NCBI RefSeq assembly: GCF_009932555.1
Contig: NZ_BLJO01000003.1
Location: 434,001-498,000 of the forward strand
DNA: 64,000 nucleotides
Source of the DNA: Steroidobacter agaridevorans
GTDB taxonomy: Bacteria > Pseudomonadota > Gammaproteobacteria > Steroidobacterales > Steroidobacteraceae
Direction: 5' to 3'
The notes below the pieces were generated by a model. It searched no databases, was not told the origin of the DNA, and worked only from the letters and a program-made list of their open reading frames with translations. Shown here one piece after another: positions 52,835 through 62,153 of the stretch. Within the stretch, counting starts at the first letter, position 1, and each line of letters opens with the position of its first letter. The translations under genes and the position numbers were made by a program.

Positions 52835-54349
52835 TCAATTCGTCACTTGCAGCATGTATTGCGCCACTGCGAGACGCGTCTCGGGATCGAGATAGTCCTG
52901 CGGCGGCATTTCAGGATAGTCGTCGCGCTTCTTCGCCGGCTTCGCGATGTAGTCGGCGAGTCCTTGCGGATTGTCCATGTACAGCGCCTGGATCACTTGC
53001 ACCGGCGGGCCGATCATGCGGCCGTTGTATGTATGGCAGCCGGTGCAGATGCCGAGATACACGACCTTGCCGCGCTCGCCAGGCTTGATCTCGCGCGGCG
53101 GCACAGGCGGCAGCAGGTAATTTACGGTGGCCGAGGTGTTGGTGAAGTCACATTCGGTGAAGTCGCTCACGCCCACGGTCACATACTGATGACGATTGAT
53201 GATGCAGCTGCCGGGGCTCGGGCCGACGCGCACGATGTCCAGGTTCTTTGCGCCCATCTTGCCCTCGGCGAGCATCAGCGCCTTGGCCTCCGTGATCGTG
53301 TCGTAGCCGTTCCGGAGCATCACGTTATCGAGGATCTTCACGCGATCCGAGTTCGGCTCCGATTCCGGATCGGCCGTGATGTTCTGGGCGTGCGCATGAT
53401 CCGTGACGATGATGCCGGAAACCTTGTTGTCGGAGATGATGTTGCCTTCGATGACCACGTCGTCGGCCGCCATCACCAGGATGCCGGTGCCCGCCGGAAT
53501 GCCGGACACGGTGGAGCCGGGCGCGCCGAAGTTCGGGTGGTTGTTGCCCACCACGAAGTTGTTACGGAAGATCACATCGACGGTGTCCTTGATCGGCAGG
53601 CCGGGCGTGACGAACGCGAGCAGACCGCCCGTGTTGTTGTGCACGTAGTTGTGCTCGACGATGGCGTGGCGGCTGTTCTCGATTTCGATGCCGGCGACGC
53701 TGTCGAACACGTCGTTGTGCGCGACCAGGATGTTGTCGCTCATGCCGATATAGATCGCTGCGTCGGCGATCTTCGAGACGACGTTGTGCTCGACGATGCC
53801 GTTCTGGCCGAGCTGCGGAAAAATGCCGTACACGCCCGAGTCCACGATCACGTTGTTGCGGATCTCGAAGTTGTTGCCGGCCTGGCCCATGATTCCGTTG
53901 CCCTTGTAATTGCGGATCTCCAGGTTCTCGGCGACGAAATTGTTGCCGGAGTAGAGGATGGCGTCGTTGAGTTTCTTCTCGCCGTCGAGCACGGCACGGC
54001 GGCCGGCTTCGATCACGCCGATGATGCGGATGTCGTCTTTGTCGACGTACACGGTTTCGTGATACGTGCCGGGCATCACGCGAATGATGGTTCCCTTCGG
54101 CGCCGCCTTGATTGCCGCCTGAATCGATTCGCCGTCCTTGACGACCACGACGTTGGTGGGCGCCGGACCCGCGACCGATGTGATGCCAGTCGTGGCGGCG
54201 CCGCCTTCGCCCTTGAAGCCGCCGCTGTAGCTGGCGCCTTGCGTGGACGAACTGATCGTCATCTCTTGTTTGCCGCTGCGCCCGAAGAACATGCCGGCGC
54301 CGAACGCCACTGCAGCCACGAGCAATCCGATGATGAGGCCCTTCTTCAT
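52835..54349 (-). CDS. Parallel beta-helix protein fused to a C-terminal cytochrome c domain
   Basis: Unusual 504-aa chimera. An N-terminal membrane anchor (LIIGLLVAAVAFGAGMFFG) precedes a right-handed parallel beta-helix (about 70-400) with NNFEIRNNVIVDSGVYGIF and NILVAHNDVFDSVAGIEIENS repeats, as in pectate-lyase-like and NosD-like proteins. A cytochrome c domain follows with C435-T-G-C-H439 and a likely Met ligand in YPEMPPQDYLD. The helix may bind a polymer or sugar while the haem transfers electrons to or from it. No catalytic lyase site is obvious. Its AGGAG ribosome site lies inside the end of the upstream peroxidase gene, and ATG is 3 nt after that stop. Confidence 0.88.
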   Translation of the reverse strand: MKKGLIIGLLVAAVAFGAGMFFGRSGKQEMTISSSTQGASYSGGFKGEGGAATTGITSVAGPAPTNVVVVKDGESIQAAIKAAPKGTIIRVMPGTYHETVYVDKDDIRIIGVIEAGRRAVLDGEKKLNDAILYSGNNFVAENLEIRNYKGNGIMGQAGNNFEIRNNVIVDSGVYGIFPQLGQNGIVEHNVVSKIADAAIYIGMSDNILVAHNDVFDSVAGIEIENSRHAIVEHNYVHNNTGGLLAFVTPGLPIKDTVDVIFRNNFVVGNNHPNFGAPGSTVSGIPAGTGILVMAADDVVIEGNIISDNKVSGIIVTDHAHAQNITADPESEPNSDRVKILDNVMLRNGYDTITEAKALMLAEGKMGAKNLDIVRVGPSPGSCIINRHQYVTVGVSDFTECDFTNTSATVNYLLPPVPPREIKPGERGKVVYLGICTGCHTYNGRMIGPPVQVIQALYMDNPQGLADYIAKPAKKRDDYPEMPPQDYLDPETRLAVAQYMLQVTN

Positions 54350-54352
54350 CTC

Positions 54353-55510
54353 TTATTCTCCTCGCTTGGTGGGAGCTAAACCGGACGGGACTCGTGCCGG
54401 CGTTTGCGGCAGGAACGTCTCGTCGGTCAAGGCGCCCAGAAAATCCACGATCCGATCGACCTCGGTGTCCGTGAGCTTTGGATCCGAGATGTGCCAGTGC
54501 AAGTAAAGGTGCATGTCTTTGGGCACGGCATTGCCGCGTCCCTTGTTATAGAAATCCACGACGCCGCGCAGGTCGGCGAATGCGCCGGAATGGGAATAGG
54601 GCGCGGTGCGGGTGATGTTTCGAAGCGTGGGTACCTTGAACGCGCCTTTCAGCTTCGGGCTGTGCAGGATGGCTTCGGCGCCCACATCGAACGTATGGCC
54701 TTCAGGCTCTGGCATGCCAATGACCGCGATCTGCTCGTTGGTGAACAGGGGCGGCGTATGGCACTCGGAGCAGCGCGCGACGAATGAGCGGAACACATTC
54801 AAGCCTTCGATCTCACGATCGGAGAGCGCAGCGTCGTAGCCGTGCGCATAACGGTCGTAACGGCTGTTGAGCGATACGAGCGAGGTCTGGAAAGCAGCGA
54901 GCGCGGTGAAAACCTCTTTCTCGGCGATTGGGCCGCGCTGACCGGGGAATGCTTCCTGAAACAGTCGGCGATAGGTCGCGTTGCCGTTCAGGCTCGCGAG
55001 CAGTTGAGTCGGCGAGTTGCCCATCTCGCGTGGCGAGTAGAGCGGGCCTGGAGCCTGCGCTTCCAGAGAGTTCGCGCGTGCGTCCCAGAAGAAGCGTTTC
55101 AGGAATGCAACGTTCCACAACGTCGGGGCTGCGCGGCCTGCGTCCTCGCCGTGAATGCCAATCGACCTGGCGCGGCCGTCGGATAAGCCGCGGGCAGGAT
55201 CGTGGCAGCTCGCACAGGACAGAGTCCCATCGCCCGACAGCACCGGATCGAAGAAGAGATAGCGGCCGAGATCGATCTGATAGGGCGTGAATCCGTCCCG
55301 GTGCGGCGGCAGAGCGGTGCGCGTGCCGCCGAGGCCGCGATTTTCGAGCGAGTCGTAGAACTGATAGAGCGTGCGCAGCTCGCACACACCGGCTTTGGTT
55401 TTCTCGAATCCCGGCGGGCAAGAGGTGTTGAGCGTGAAATCCGTCGCGGCCGGCCCGGTTGCGCCAGCGGTCCCGATGGCCGCGATGAGCAACACGAGCG
55501 CGCGAATCAT
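54353..55510 (-). CDS. Dihaem cytochrome-c-peroxidase/MauG-family protein
   Basis: Periplasmic dihaem protein of 385 aa. Signal peptide, then a short Cys-containing motif (CPPGFEKTKAGVCEL, 31-43) not usual in the family. The haem sites are C99-A-S-C-H103 and C247-S-E-C-H251. Typical neighbours are YQIDLGRYLFFDPVLSGDGT, APTLWNVAFLKRFFWDARAN and KGAFKVPTLRNITRTAPYSHSG. Family members reduce H2O2 or, like MauG, modify proteins. The ATG overlaps the upstream cytochrome stop by 4 nt (ATGA). Confidence 0.92.
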   Translation of the reverse strand: MIRALVLLIAAIGTAGATGPAATDFTLNTSCPPGFEKTKAGVCELRTLYQFYDSLENRGLGGTRTALPPHRDGFTPYQIDLGRYLFFDPVLSGDGTLSCASCHDPARGLSDGRARSIGIHGEDAGRAAPTLWNVAFLKRFFWDARANSLEAQAPGPLYSPREMGNSPTQLLASLNGNATYRRLFQEAFPGQRGPIAEKEVFTALAAFQTSLVSLNSRYDRYAHGYDAALSDREIEGLNVFRSFVARCSECHTPPLFTNEQIAVIGMPEPEGHTFDVGAEAILHSPKLKGAFKVPTLRNITRTAPYSHSGAFADLRGVVDFYNKGRGNAVPKDMHLYLHWHISDPKLTDTEVDRIVDFLGALTDETFLPQTPARVPSGLAPTKRGE

Positions 55511-56151
55511 TTCGGGCGGCCCTGCCGATGAATGAACGCGATGATGTCGTCGAGATCGCGTTCTGTCGGCAGCGTTTTGGCCATCATGGCCATCTGCCTT
55601 CCAGGCGCATCCTTCGGATCCGTGCCGCGCGCTCCGTCACGGAAGTGCGCAAACTGTCGCTTTATATAGGCTGCATCGAGACCCGCGAGTCGAGGCGCCT
55701 TCAACGCTGGATTGCCCTCGGCCTTGCCGCCATGGCAAGCGCCGCACTTGCCCTGGTAAAGGTTATTTCCATTGTGCAGATTTCCGGGGGCGGGCGCTGC
55801 ATTCACCGTCTTCGGCAGGCTCGCGACATAGCTCGCAACTTTCGCGACGGCCGCGTCATCGGCGAGCGTCGTCGCCATCGCCTGCATCTGAGCGCCGAGT
55901 GCATCGGATTTATCAGCGCCGCGTCGGCGATTGCGGTAGTTGAGCAACTGTCGCTCTAGGTATGCCGCGTCCTGGCCGGCAATGGCGGGTGCGTTGAGCG
56001 TGGCGTTGCCTTCGCCTTTACTGCCGTGGCACGCAATACACGGTGCAAACAGTTGCTCGCCTTCGGCAGCGAAAGCACCGGCGCCGTACATCAGCAACAG
56101 AGTGCCGATCCATGACGTGACCGCGAATCCCCGAGAGTGGCTTATGAGCAT
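55507..56151 (-). CDS. Dihaem c4-like cytochrome c
   Basis: Two-domain periplasmic cytochrome of 214 aa, each half about 90 residues. Haem sites C38-I-A-C-H42 and C136-G-A-C-H140, with Met-containing segments (QMQAMATTLAD, QMAMMAKTLPTERD) as likely axial ligands. The internal repeat GNATLNAPAIAGQDAAYLERQL / GNPALKAPRLAGLDAAYIKRQ shows the duplication typical of cytochrome c4. It probably shuttles electrons for the dihaem and beta-helix proteins encoded next. First gene of the five-gene operon. Confidence 0.92.
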   Translation of the reverse strand: MLISHSRGFAVTSWIGTLLLMYGAGAFAAEGEQLFAPCIACHGSKGEGNATLNAPAIAGQDAAYLERQLLNYRNRRRGADKSDALGAQMQAMATTLADDAAVAKVASYVASLPKTVNAAPAPGNLHNGNNLYQGKCGACHGGKAEGNPALKAPRLAGLDAAYIKRQFAHFRDGARGTDPKDAPGRQMAMMAKTLPTERDLDDIIAFIHRQGRPK

Positions 56152-56439
56152 CGACAGAGAGATGCTTTATGTTGATTGCTGCTGCGTTTGATACCCGACC
56201 TACGAACGGATTGCAATCGGGGTGCAGATGATGTCGCTGCCGCCCTCGAAAACTGTCGGACAGTGGGACTGTGATGTTCGCGACTCTCGCATCCGTCGTA
56301 TACAACCCGGCGACGGACGCCACGAATACGTCCAGCTCGAAGCAGGCATGGAATTGTCAAACTGAACCTTGTTTCACAGAAAAAACTCTCGTGCATGCAC
56401 ATGCTTGCGAGGATTCACGGCTGACGAGACGTTCAAGCG
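56152..56439. promoter_or_regulatory. Divergent promoter region between cytochrome operon and two-partner secretion genes
   Basis: 288 bp between the cytochrome c start (minus) and the TpsB start (plus), no supported gene. It includes the palindrome ACTGTCGGACAGT (56252-56264) and GTGCATGCAC (56391-56400), either of which could be a regulator site. Confidence 0.45.
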
Positions 56440-58161
56440 ATGCGACCAGCGACGGTGGCGAGGTTCATGGAAGACGAGCGTTCGCCGAACGTTCCTCGAT
56501 CGAGTGTGATCCTGTTCTCATGCGTCTTGTGGTGCGCACCGATGCTTCCCGCCGCTGCCTTCGGCCAGGCACGTCCAGATGCCGGTCGACTGCTCGAGCA
56601 AGTCGCACCGGAGCCACCGGCGCCGGAGCAGTCCAAAGTACCGCTGCAAGTCCAAGAGCGTCCGGCAATCAAGCTGCCGGTCGGCGAAAGCATCGCGGTC
56701 ACGCGCCTCAACATCACAGGCGCAACGCGTTTTCCCGTTGAGCAGCTACACGCCGCGATTGCCTCCGAGGCGGAAGGCAAAACACTCAGTCTCGCGCAGC
56801 TGCAAGGCGTGGCGCAGCTCCTGACGAATTACTATCGTGAGCGCGGTTACCTGCTGACTCGCGCCTACCTGCCGGCGCAGCAGATCGAAGGCGGCGTGGT
56901 CGAGATCGCGATCCTGGAAGGTCGGCTCTCGCAGGTGCGGATCGAGAATGAAGGCGCAGTCAAAGGTCCGGCCCTCGCACCCCTGCGAAGTCTGCCAACC
57001 GATGAGCCGCTTTCGACGTCGGAGCTCGAGCACGCGCTGTTGCTGGCTGCCGATCTGCCGGGCGTCGATATCCGTTCGACGCTGACGCCGGGCGCGTCGG
57101 TGGGCACCTCGGACCTTCTGGTCGATGTAACAGGCGGGCGGCGGTTTACCGGCGCACTCAGCGCGGATACCTACGGCAATCGCGCCACCGGTGCGGCACG
57201 AGCCGGCGCAAATGTCAGTTTCAACAACCCGCTCAATGTGGGCGATCGGCTCAGCGTGGATGCGATGGCCAGCGCGGAGGATCTGTATCACGTGCGCGCG
57301 GGCTATCAGTTGCCGATCACGCCGTGGGGCACGCGAATGGGCGTGTCATATGCGTGGCTCGACTATGCGCTGGGCGACGAATTCGAGGCGCTCGACGCCG
57401 ATGGTACAGCGAAGGTCGCGAGCCTGCATTTGCAGCAGCCCTTCATTCGTAGTCGCGGCTTCAACCTCGCCGGCGAGCTGCAGTACGACGACAAGGATCT
57501 GGAAGACCGGCTCGGGGCGTTCGACGTCGCGAGCGACAAACGTTTGCACAACTGGACGCTGGGCCTGAGCGGCGACTTCCGCGACTCGGCAGGGCGGGGT
57601 GCGAATGCGTTCGGGGTCCACTATACGCGCGGGCGTCTCGACCTCGATCCACTCAGCCGTGTACTCGATTCATTCACCGCCAGGTCGGGCGGGCACTTCG
57701 GTAGATGGAACCTCGGCTATCAGCGCCTGCAGTCGTTCACACCGGCGTTCAGTCTGTACTTCTCTTATGAAGGGCAGCTCGCCAACGGCAATCTCGACTC
57801 GGCCGAGAAGATGTCGCTCGGTGGTGCATACGGCGTGCGCGCCTATCCGCAAGGCGAAGCAGCGGCCGATGAAGCGCAGCTGTTCTCTCTCGAAGCGCGG
57901 CTGCGTTTACCGCTGCAGTTGTTGGGTGATTGGCAGCTCACGAGTTTCATCGATCACGGCCAGGCAAGGTTGAGCAAAGACCCATGGAGCGTGGCCGATA
58001 ATCATCGCGAGCTTACCGGTGCTGGCGTCGGCCTCAATCTCAGCAGCGCATCGAGCTGGAGCCTGAAGGCAAGTGTGGCCTGGCGCCTCGGCGATGAGCG
58101 AGCCACGAGCGACAGCGACAAATCCCCACGCGGCTGGCTGCACGCTGCGACGTATTTCTAA
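56440..58161 (+). CDS. TpsB-family outer-membrane transporter (ShlB/FhaC/HecB type)
   Basis: Two-partner secretion pore of 573 aa. An N-terminal signal peptide is followed by POTRA domains (about 80-225; VTRLNITGATRFPVEQLHAAI, NYYRERGYLLTRAYLPAQQIEGG) and a 16-strand barrel. The conserved lid motif VRAYPQGEA (VRGYP-like) and a C-terminal Phe (HAATYF) are present. It exports the TpsA protein encoded 48 nt downstream. Start uncertain: ATG 56440 is given, and ATG 56467 with GAGG just before it is an alternative. Confidence 0.93.
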   Translation: MRPATVARFMEDERSPNVPRSSVILFSCVLWCAPMLPAAAFGQARPDAGRLLEQVAPEPPAPEQSKVPLQVQERPAIKLPVGESIAVTRLNITGATRFPVEQLHAAIASEAEGKTLSLAQLQGVAQLLTNYYRERGYLLTRAYLPAQQIEGGVVEIAILEGRLSQVRIENEGAVKGPALAPLRSLPTDEPLSTSELEHALLLAADLPGVDIRSTLTPGASVGTSDLLVDVTGGRRFTGALSADTYGNRATGAARAGANVSFNNPLNVGDRLSVDAMASAEDLYHVRAGYQLPITPWGTRMGVSYAWLDYALGDEFEALDADGTAKVASLHLQQPFIRSRGFNLAGELQYDDKDLEDRLGAFDVASDKRLHNWTLGLSGDFRDSAGRGANAFGVHYTRGRLDLDPLSRVLDSFTARSGGHFGRWNLGYQRLQSFTPAFSLYFSYEGQLANGNLDSAEKMSLGGAYGVRAYPQGEAAADEAQLFSLEARLRLPLQLLGDWQLTSFIDHGQARLSKDPWSVADNHRELTGAGVGLNLSSASSWSLKASVAWRLGDERATSDSDKSPRGWLHAATYF

Positions 58162-58209
58162 TTAGAAGACTGAACGCGTCGCGCGCCTGCTCGATGCAAG
58201 GATTTATCG

Positions 58210-61200
58210 ATGAACCATATTTATCGGCTGATCTGGAATGCTGGCCTGGGCAGCTGGAGCGTCGCTTCGGAGCTGACGCGTTCACGCGGCAAGCGCACGC
58301 GCGCGTCGCGTCGTGCACTGACGGTCCTCGCGTTGAGCAACGTGTTGCTGGCTGCGAATGCGTCTGCAGAGTTGCCGATCGGCGGTGAAATCACCTCCGG
58401 CGCCGGCTCGATCGCGCAGTCCGGCAGCACACTGAACGTCACACAGAACAGTCAGAACCTGGTCATCGATTGGCAGGGGTTCGACATCGGCAAAGACAAC
58501 GTCGTGAACTTCACGCAGCCGAACGCTGCATCGATGGCGTTGAATCGCGTGGTGAGCAGCGACCCCTCCGAGATCCTGGGGCAGCTCAACGCGAACGGGC
58601 AGGTGTGGCTCATCAATCCGAATGGCGTGCTGTTTGGAAACAATGCTCAAGTCAACGTGGGCGGCCTGGTGGCCTCGACGTTGAACTTGAGCGATGAAGA
58701 TTTTCTCAGCGGCAAGTACACCTTCAGTGGTGCGAACGGCGCTCGCATCGTCAATCACGGCGCGATCAACGCACACGACGGCGGCTACATCGCGCTGCTC
58801 GGCGGGCAGGTGTCCAACCAAGGTGTGATTCGCGCGCGTCTTGGTACCGTGGCGCTGGGAGCAGGCGAGCGCATCACGCTCGACTTCGCCGGCGACTCGC
58901 TCTTGAATCTCACGGTTGACGAAGGCGCGCTCGGCGCGCTGGCCGACAATCAGCAGTTGATCCAGGCCGATGGCGGTCAAGTGCTGATGAGCGCCCGTGC
59001 CGCAGACGCGGTGTTAGATACGGTTGTGAACAACACCGGCATTATCGAAGCGCATACGGTTGAACGCGAAGGCGGTGTGATCAAGCTGCTCGGCGGTTTC
59101 AACGGCGGCACAGTGAATGTCGCCGGTACGCTCGATGCGTCCGCTCCGAATGGCGGCAATGGCGGCTACATCGACACGTCCGGCCACACGGTCAACATCG
59201 ATGACAACGTCCATATCACGACGGCTGCATCGATCGGAGCGACCGGCACGTGGCTCATCGACCCGACCGACTTCATCATCGCCAACAGCGGCGGGGACAT
59301 CACTCCCGCGACGCTCACCGCCCAGCTCGCCAGCAGCAACGTCGTGCTCGAAACCATAGACACCGGCGTGGGCCCCGGGGACATCTTCGTGAACAATTCG
59401 CTCAGCTGGAGCACGAACACGACGCTGACGCTGCGTGCCGAGCGCAATATCTGGATCAACGCAGCCATCACTAACAGCGCGAACGGCAACCTCGTGCTGC
59501 GTGCGGATAAGGACGCTGCCGGCACTGGCAGCGTGGTGTTCGGCGGTGCTGGCCAGCTCACCATGGTCGGCGGCCGCGCGGATCTGTACTACAACCCGGG
59601 GAGTTTCGCCGCGCCGACTGACTTCTCGGCGAAGATCAGCGGCACATACACCGCCTGGATGCTGGTGAATAATCTCAGCCAGCTGCAGGACATGAGCACA
59701 AATCTCCACGGCGCCTATGCCCTCGGACGTGATATCGACGCGTCTCTCACCGCGGGCTGGAACGGGGGCCTGGGCTTCGTGCCGATCGGCACCACCTCTT
59801 CCGAGTTCAGCGGCAACTTCGACGGGCTGAATCACTCCATCAACAACCTGTTCATCAACCGGCCTGGGAGCGATCAGGTCGGTCTGTTCGGAGCGACGGA
59901 GAATGCGACGATTCGCAATGTCGTTTTGGTCGATGGCAGCGTGACCGGCGGCAACTCTGTCGGCATGCTGCTGGGGTACGCGTGGAATTCAACAACCACG
60001 ATCACGAACAGCCACGCGAGCGGCACGGTCAACGGCGCGGCGGCGGTGGGCGGTCTGATCGGCATGTACTATGGGGCGGTCGAGCGTAGTTCAGCCAACG
60101 CCACGGTGACCGGTACTCAAGCCATCGGCGGCCTGATCGGGACCAGCTATGGTTCCGTCGATTCGAGTTACAGCACCGGCAATGTGTTCGGAGGCAGACG
60201 CGCCGGCGGGTTGATCGGCGACATGGCGAATGGAACGGTTCAGCGCAGTTACGCCACCGGAGCGGTGAGCGGAACGGACTACCTCGGTGGACTGGTTGGA
60301 CTCATCGGCGGAAGTCCCATCTTCACCCAGTCGATCGTCCAAAGCTACGCGACCGGCGCCGTGAGCGGTGCTTCGTTCGTCGGCGGTCTTGCTGGGTACC
60401 TGATGGACTTCGGGTCCATCGACCAGGCCTACGCCACCGGCGCCGTGACCGGCACTTCGCTTGTCGGTGGACTCATCGGGGTGAGCAGCGGCACCCTCAC
60501 CAACGCGTTCTGGGATGTGCAGCGTTCCGGTACGTATGTTGGCGTTGGCCAGCGGATCAACCCCGGCTCCGGATTGGGCGTTGGCGTGACGACTGCCCAA
60601 ATGATGCAGCAGTCGACATTTTCTGGTTGGAATATTTCCGGCGCGGGCGGCAGCAGCGCCGCGTGGCGCATTTACGAAGGCCAGACGGCTCCGCTACTGC
60701 GCAACTTCCTCACGCCGCTGACGGTTACCGTCGGCAATACTTCCAGAGTCTATGATGGGACCCACTGGAGCGGCGGCAGCGCCGTGGCCTACAGCGGTTT
60801 CCGCATGGGCGAGGATGCGAATGACCTGCTCGGGAGCTTCAATTACGGAGGCACAGCGCAGGGTGCACGCAACGTCGGCACGTACTCGATTGTGGGCACG
60901 GGCCAGTATTCCGGCCAGCAGGGATATGACATCGAGTACGTCGCGAGCTCGCTGACAATCACTCCACGCGCACTCACGATCGATGCGCTCGGCGTGGATC
61001 GCATCTACGACGGCACGACCGATGCGACCGTGACGTTCACCGATAACCGGGTCGCCGGCGACGATCTGACGTTTACGTATAGCGCCGCGTTCGATGACAG
61101 AAATGCCGGCGACGACAAGAACATCGACGTCGCGTCGATCGGTGTTTCAGGCGCCGATGCGGGCAATTACACCTGGAATACGACTGCCGCCACCACAGCG

Positions 61201-62139
61201 GACATCGGGCGCGCAACGCTGACCGTCACGGGTGCGACAGCGCAGGATCGCGTCTATGACGGCACGACCGACGCCACGATCAGCGGGGCTACCCTCGATG
61301 GCGTGTTGGGTTCGGATGCCGTGGCGCTCACGAATGCAACGATCGGAAGCTTTGGCGACAAGAACGTTGCAATCGACAAGGCGATCAGCACGGCGATGGG
61401 GCTGAGCGGCGCGGACGCCGATAACTACATCCTCGTTCAACCGGTGAGCTTGAGCGCCGATATCAGTCGCGCCACGCTCACTGTCACGGGCGCGGCAGCG
61501 CAGGATCGGGTATACGACGGTACGGCCGACGCTACTATCAGCGGCGCTGCGCTCGCGGGCGTTGTCGGCGTTGACGCGGTGGCATTGACGAATGCAACCG
61601 CCGGGAGCTTCGGCGATAAGCACGTTGGCGCCGATAAGTCGGTGAGCACGGCAATGGGACTGAGCGGCGCCGACGCCGACAATTACATTCTCGTTCAACC
61701 CGTCAGCTTGACTGCCGACATCACGCCGCGTGCGCTGCTCGTCTCTGCATCAGGCCAGGACCGGGTTTATAACGGAACGACTGCGGCCAGTGTGTCTCTG
61801 AGCGACAATCGAATTGCAGGCGACAACCTCACGCTTGCTTATGGCAGCGCGCAGTTCTCGGATGGCGAAGCCGGCAGCGATAAATCGATCGAGGTCATCG
61901 ACATCACCGCGAGTGGCGCCGACGCCGGCAACTACGTCTGGAACACCAGCGCGCAGACCATGGCCGATATCACTCCCGCAGGCGGCCCGAACCCCGAGCC
62001 TGTTCCTGCTCCGACGCTGCCCCTCACGCTCGACGGCATCTCGCCGGAAATGCGGGGCAGCGATCGAGTGCAGTTCTCACCTGCGCACGATCAACTGCTG
62101 ATCAATCACGGTATCCGCCTGCCGCACGGGGTGGAATAA
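58210..62139 (+). CDS. TpsA-type filamentous-haemagglutinin-like exoprotein with GLUG and MBG/YDG repeats
   Basis: Large secreted adhesin of 1309 aa. An extended signal peptide region (MNHIYRLIWNAGLGSW...) precedes the TPS domain (about 55-330) with ITSGAGSIAQSGSTLNV and the NPNGVLFG motif. A GLUG-like stretch (about 530-760; VGGLIG and AGGLIGDMANGTVQRSYATG) follows, then several MBG/YDG repeats (about 830-1270) of the RVYDGTTDA...DAGNYTWNT form. It ends with a short proline-rich tail, and no carbohydrate enzyme domain is seen. AAGGA lies 8 nt before ATG 58210. Its export partner is the TpsB gene immediately upstream. Confidence 0.93.
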   Translation: MNHIYRLIWNAGLGSWSVASELTRSRGKRTRASRRALTVLALSNVLLAANASAELPIGGEITSGAGSIAQSGSTLNVTQNSQNLVIDWQGFDIGKDNVVNFTQPNAASMALNRVVSSDPSEILGQLNANGQVWLINPNGVLFGNNAQVNVGGLVASTLNLSDEDFLSGKYTFSGANGARIVNHGAINAHDGGYIALLGGQVSNQGVIRARLGTVALGAGERITLDFAGDSLLNLTVDEGALGALADNQQLIQADGGQVLMSARAADAVLDTVVNNTGIIEAHTVEREGGVIKLLGGFNGGTVNVAGTLDASAPNGGNGGYIDTSGHTVNIDDNVHITTAASIGATGTWLIDPTDFIIANSGGDITPATLTAQLASSNVVLETIDTGVGPGDIFVNNSLSWSTNTTLTLRAERNIWINAAITNSANGNLVLRADKDAAGTGSVVFGGAGQLTMVGGRADLYYNPGSFAAPTDFSAKISGTYTAWMLVNNLSQLQDMSTNLHGAYALGRDIDASLTAGWNGGLGFVPIGTTSSEFSGNFDGLNHSINNLFINRPGSDQVGLFGATENATIRNVVLVDGSVTGGNSVGMLLGYAWNSTTTITNSHASGTVNGAAAVGGLIGMYYGAVERSSANATVTGTQAIGGLIGTSYGSVDSSYSTGNVFGGRRAGGLIGDMANGTVQRSYATGAVSGTDYLGGLVGLIGGSPIFTQSIVQSYATGAVSGASFVGGLAGYLMDFGSIDQAYATGAVTGTSLVGGLIGVSSGTLTNAFWDVQRSGTYVGVGQRINPGSGLGVGVTTAQMMQQSTFSGWNISGAGGSSAAWRIYEGQTAPLLRNFLTPLTVTVGNTSRVYDGTHWSGGSAVAYSGFRMGEDANDLLGSFNYGGTAQGARNVGTYSIVGTGQYSGQQGYDIEYVASSLTITPRALTIDALGVDRIYDGTTDATVTFTDNRVAGDDLTFTYSAAFDDRNAGDDKNIDVASIGVSGADAGNYTWNTTAATTADIGRATLTVTGATAQDRVYDGTTDATISGATLDGVLGSDAVALTNATIGSFGDKNVAIDKAISTAMGLSGADADNYILVQPVSLSADISRATLTVTGAAAQDRVYDGTADATISGAALAGVVGVDAVALTNATAGSFGDKHVGADKSVSTAMGLSGADADNYILVQPVSLTADITPRALLVSASGQDRVYNGTTAASVSLSDNRIAGDNLTLAYGSAQFSDGEAGSDKSIEVIDITASGADAGNYVWNTSAQTMADITPAGGPNPEPVPAPTLPLTLDGISPEMRGSDRVQFSPAHDQLLINHGIRLPHGVE
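61210..61467 (+). repeat. MBG/YDG repeat, copy A (in TpsA)
   Basis: Encodes residues 1001-1086, an 86-residue unit (RATLTVTGATAQDRVYDGT...VSLSADIS). It is about 84% identical at protein level to copy B, higher than to the flanking units, indicating a recent tandem duplication. Confidence 0.85.
61468..61725 (+). repeat. MBG/YDG repeat, copy B (in TpsA)
   Basis: Encodes residues 1087-1172, directly adjacent to copy A with the same 258-bp period. Sequence differences are scattered point changes only. Confidence 0.85.
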
Positions 62140-62153
62140 CGCTGTGTCCGCTC

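Noticed and set aside
52262-54379. Long plus-strand open frame opposite the beta-helix/cytochrome gene
   Set aside because: Antisense of repeats; composition of Asp/His/Val patterns typical of reverse-frame reading and no domain.
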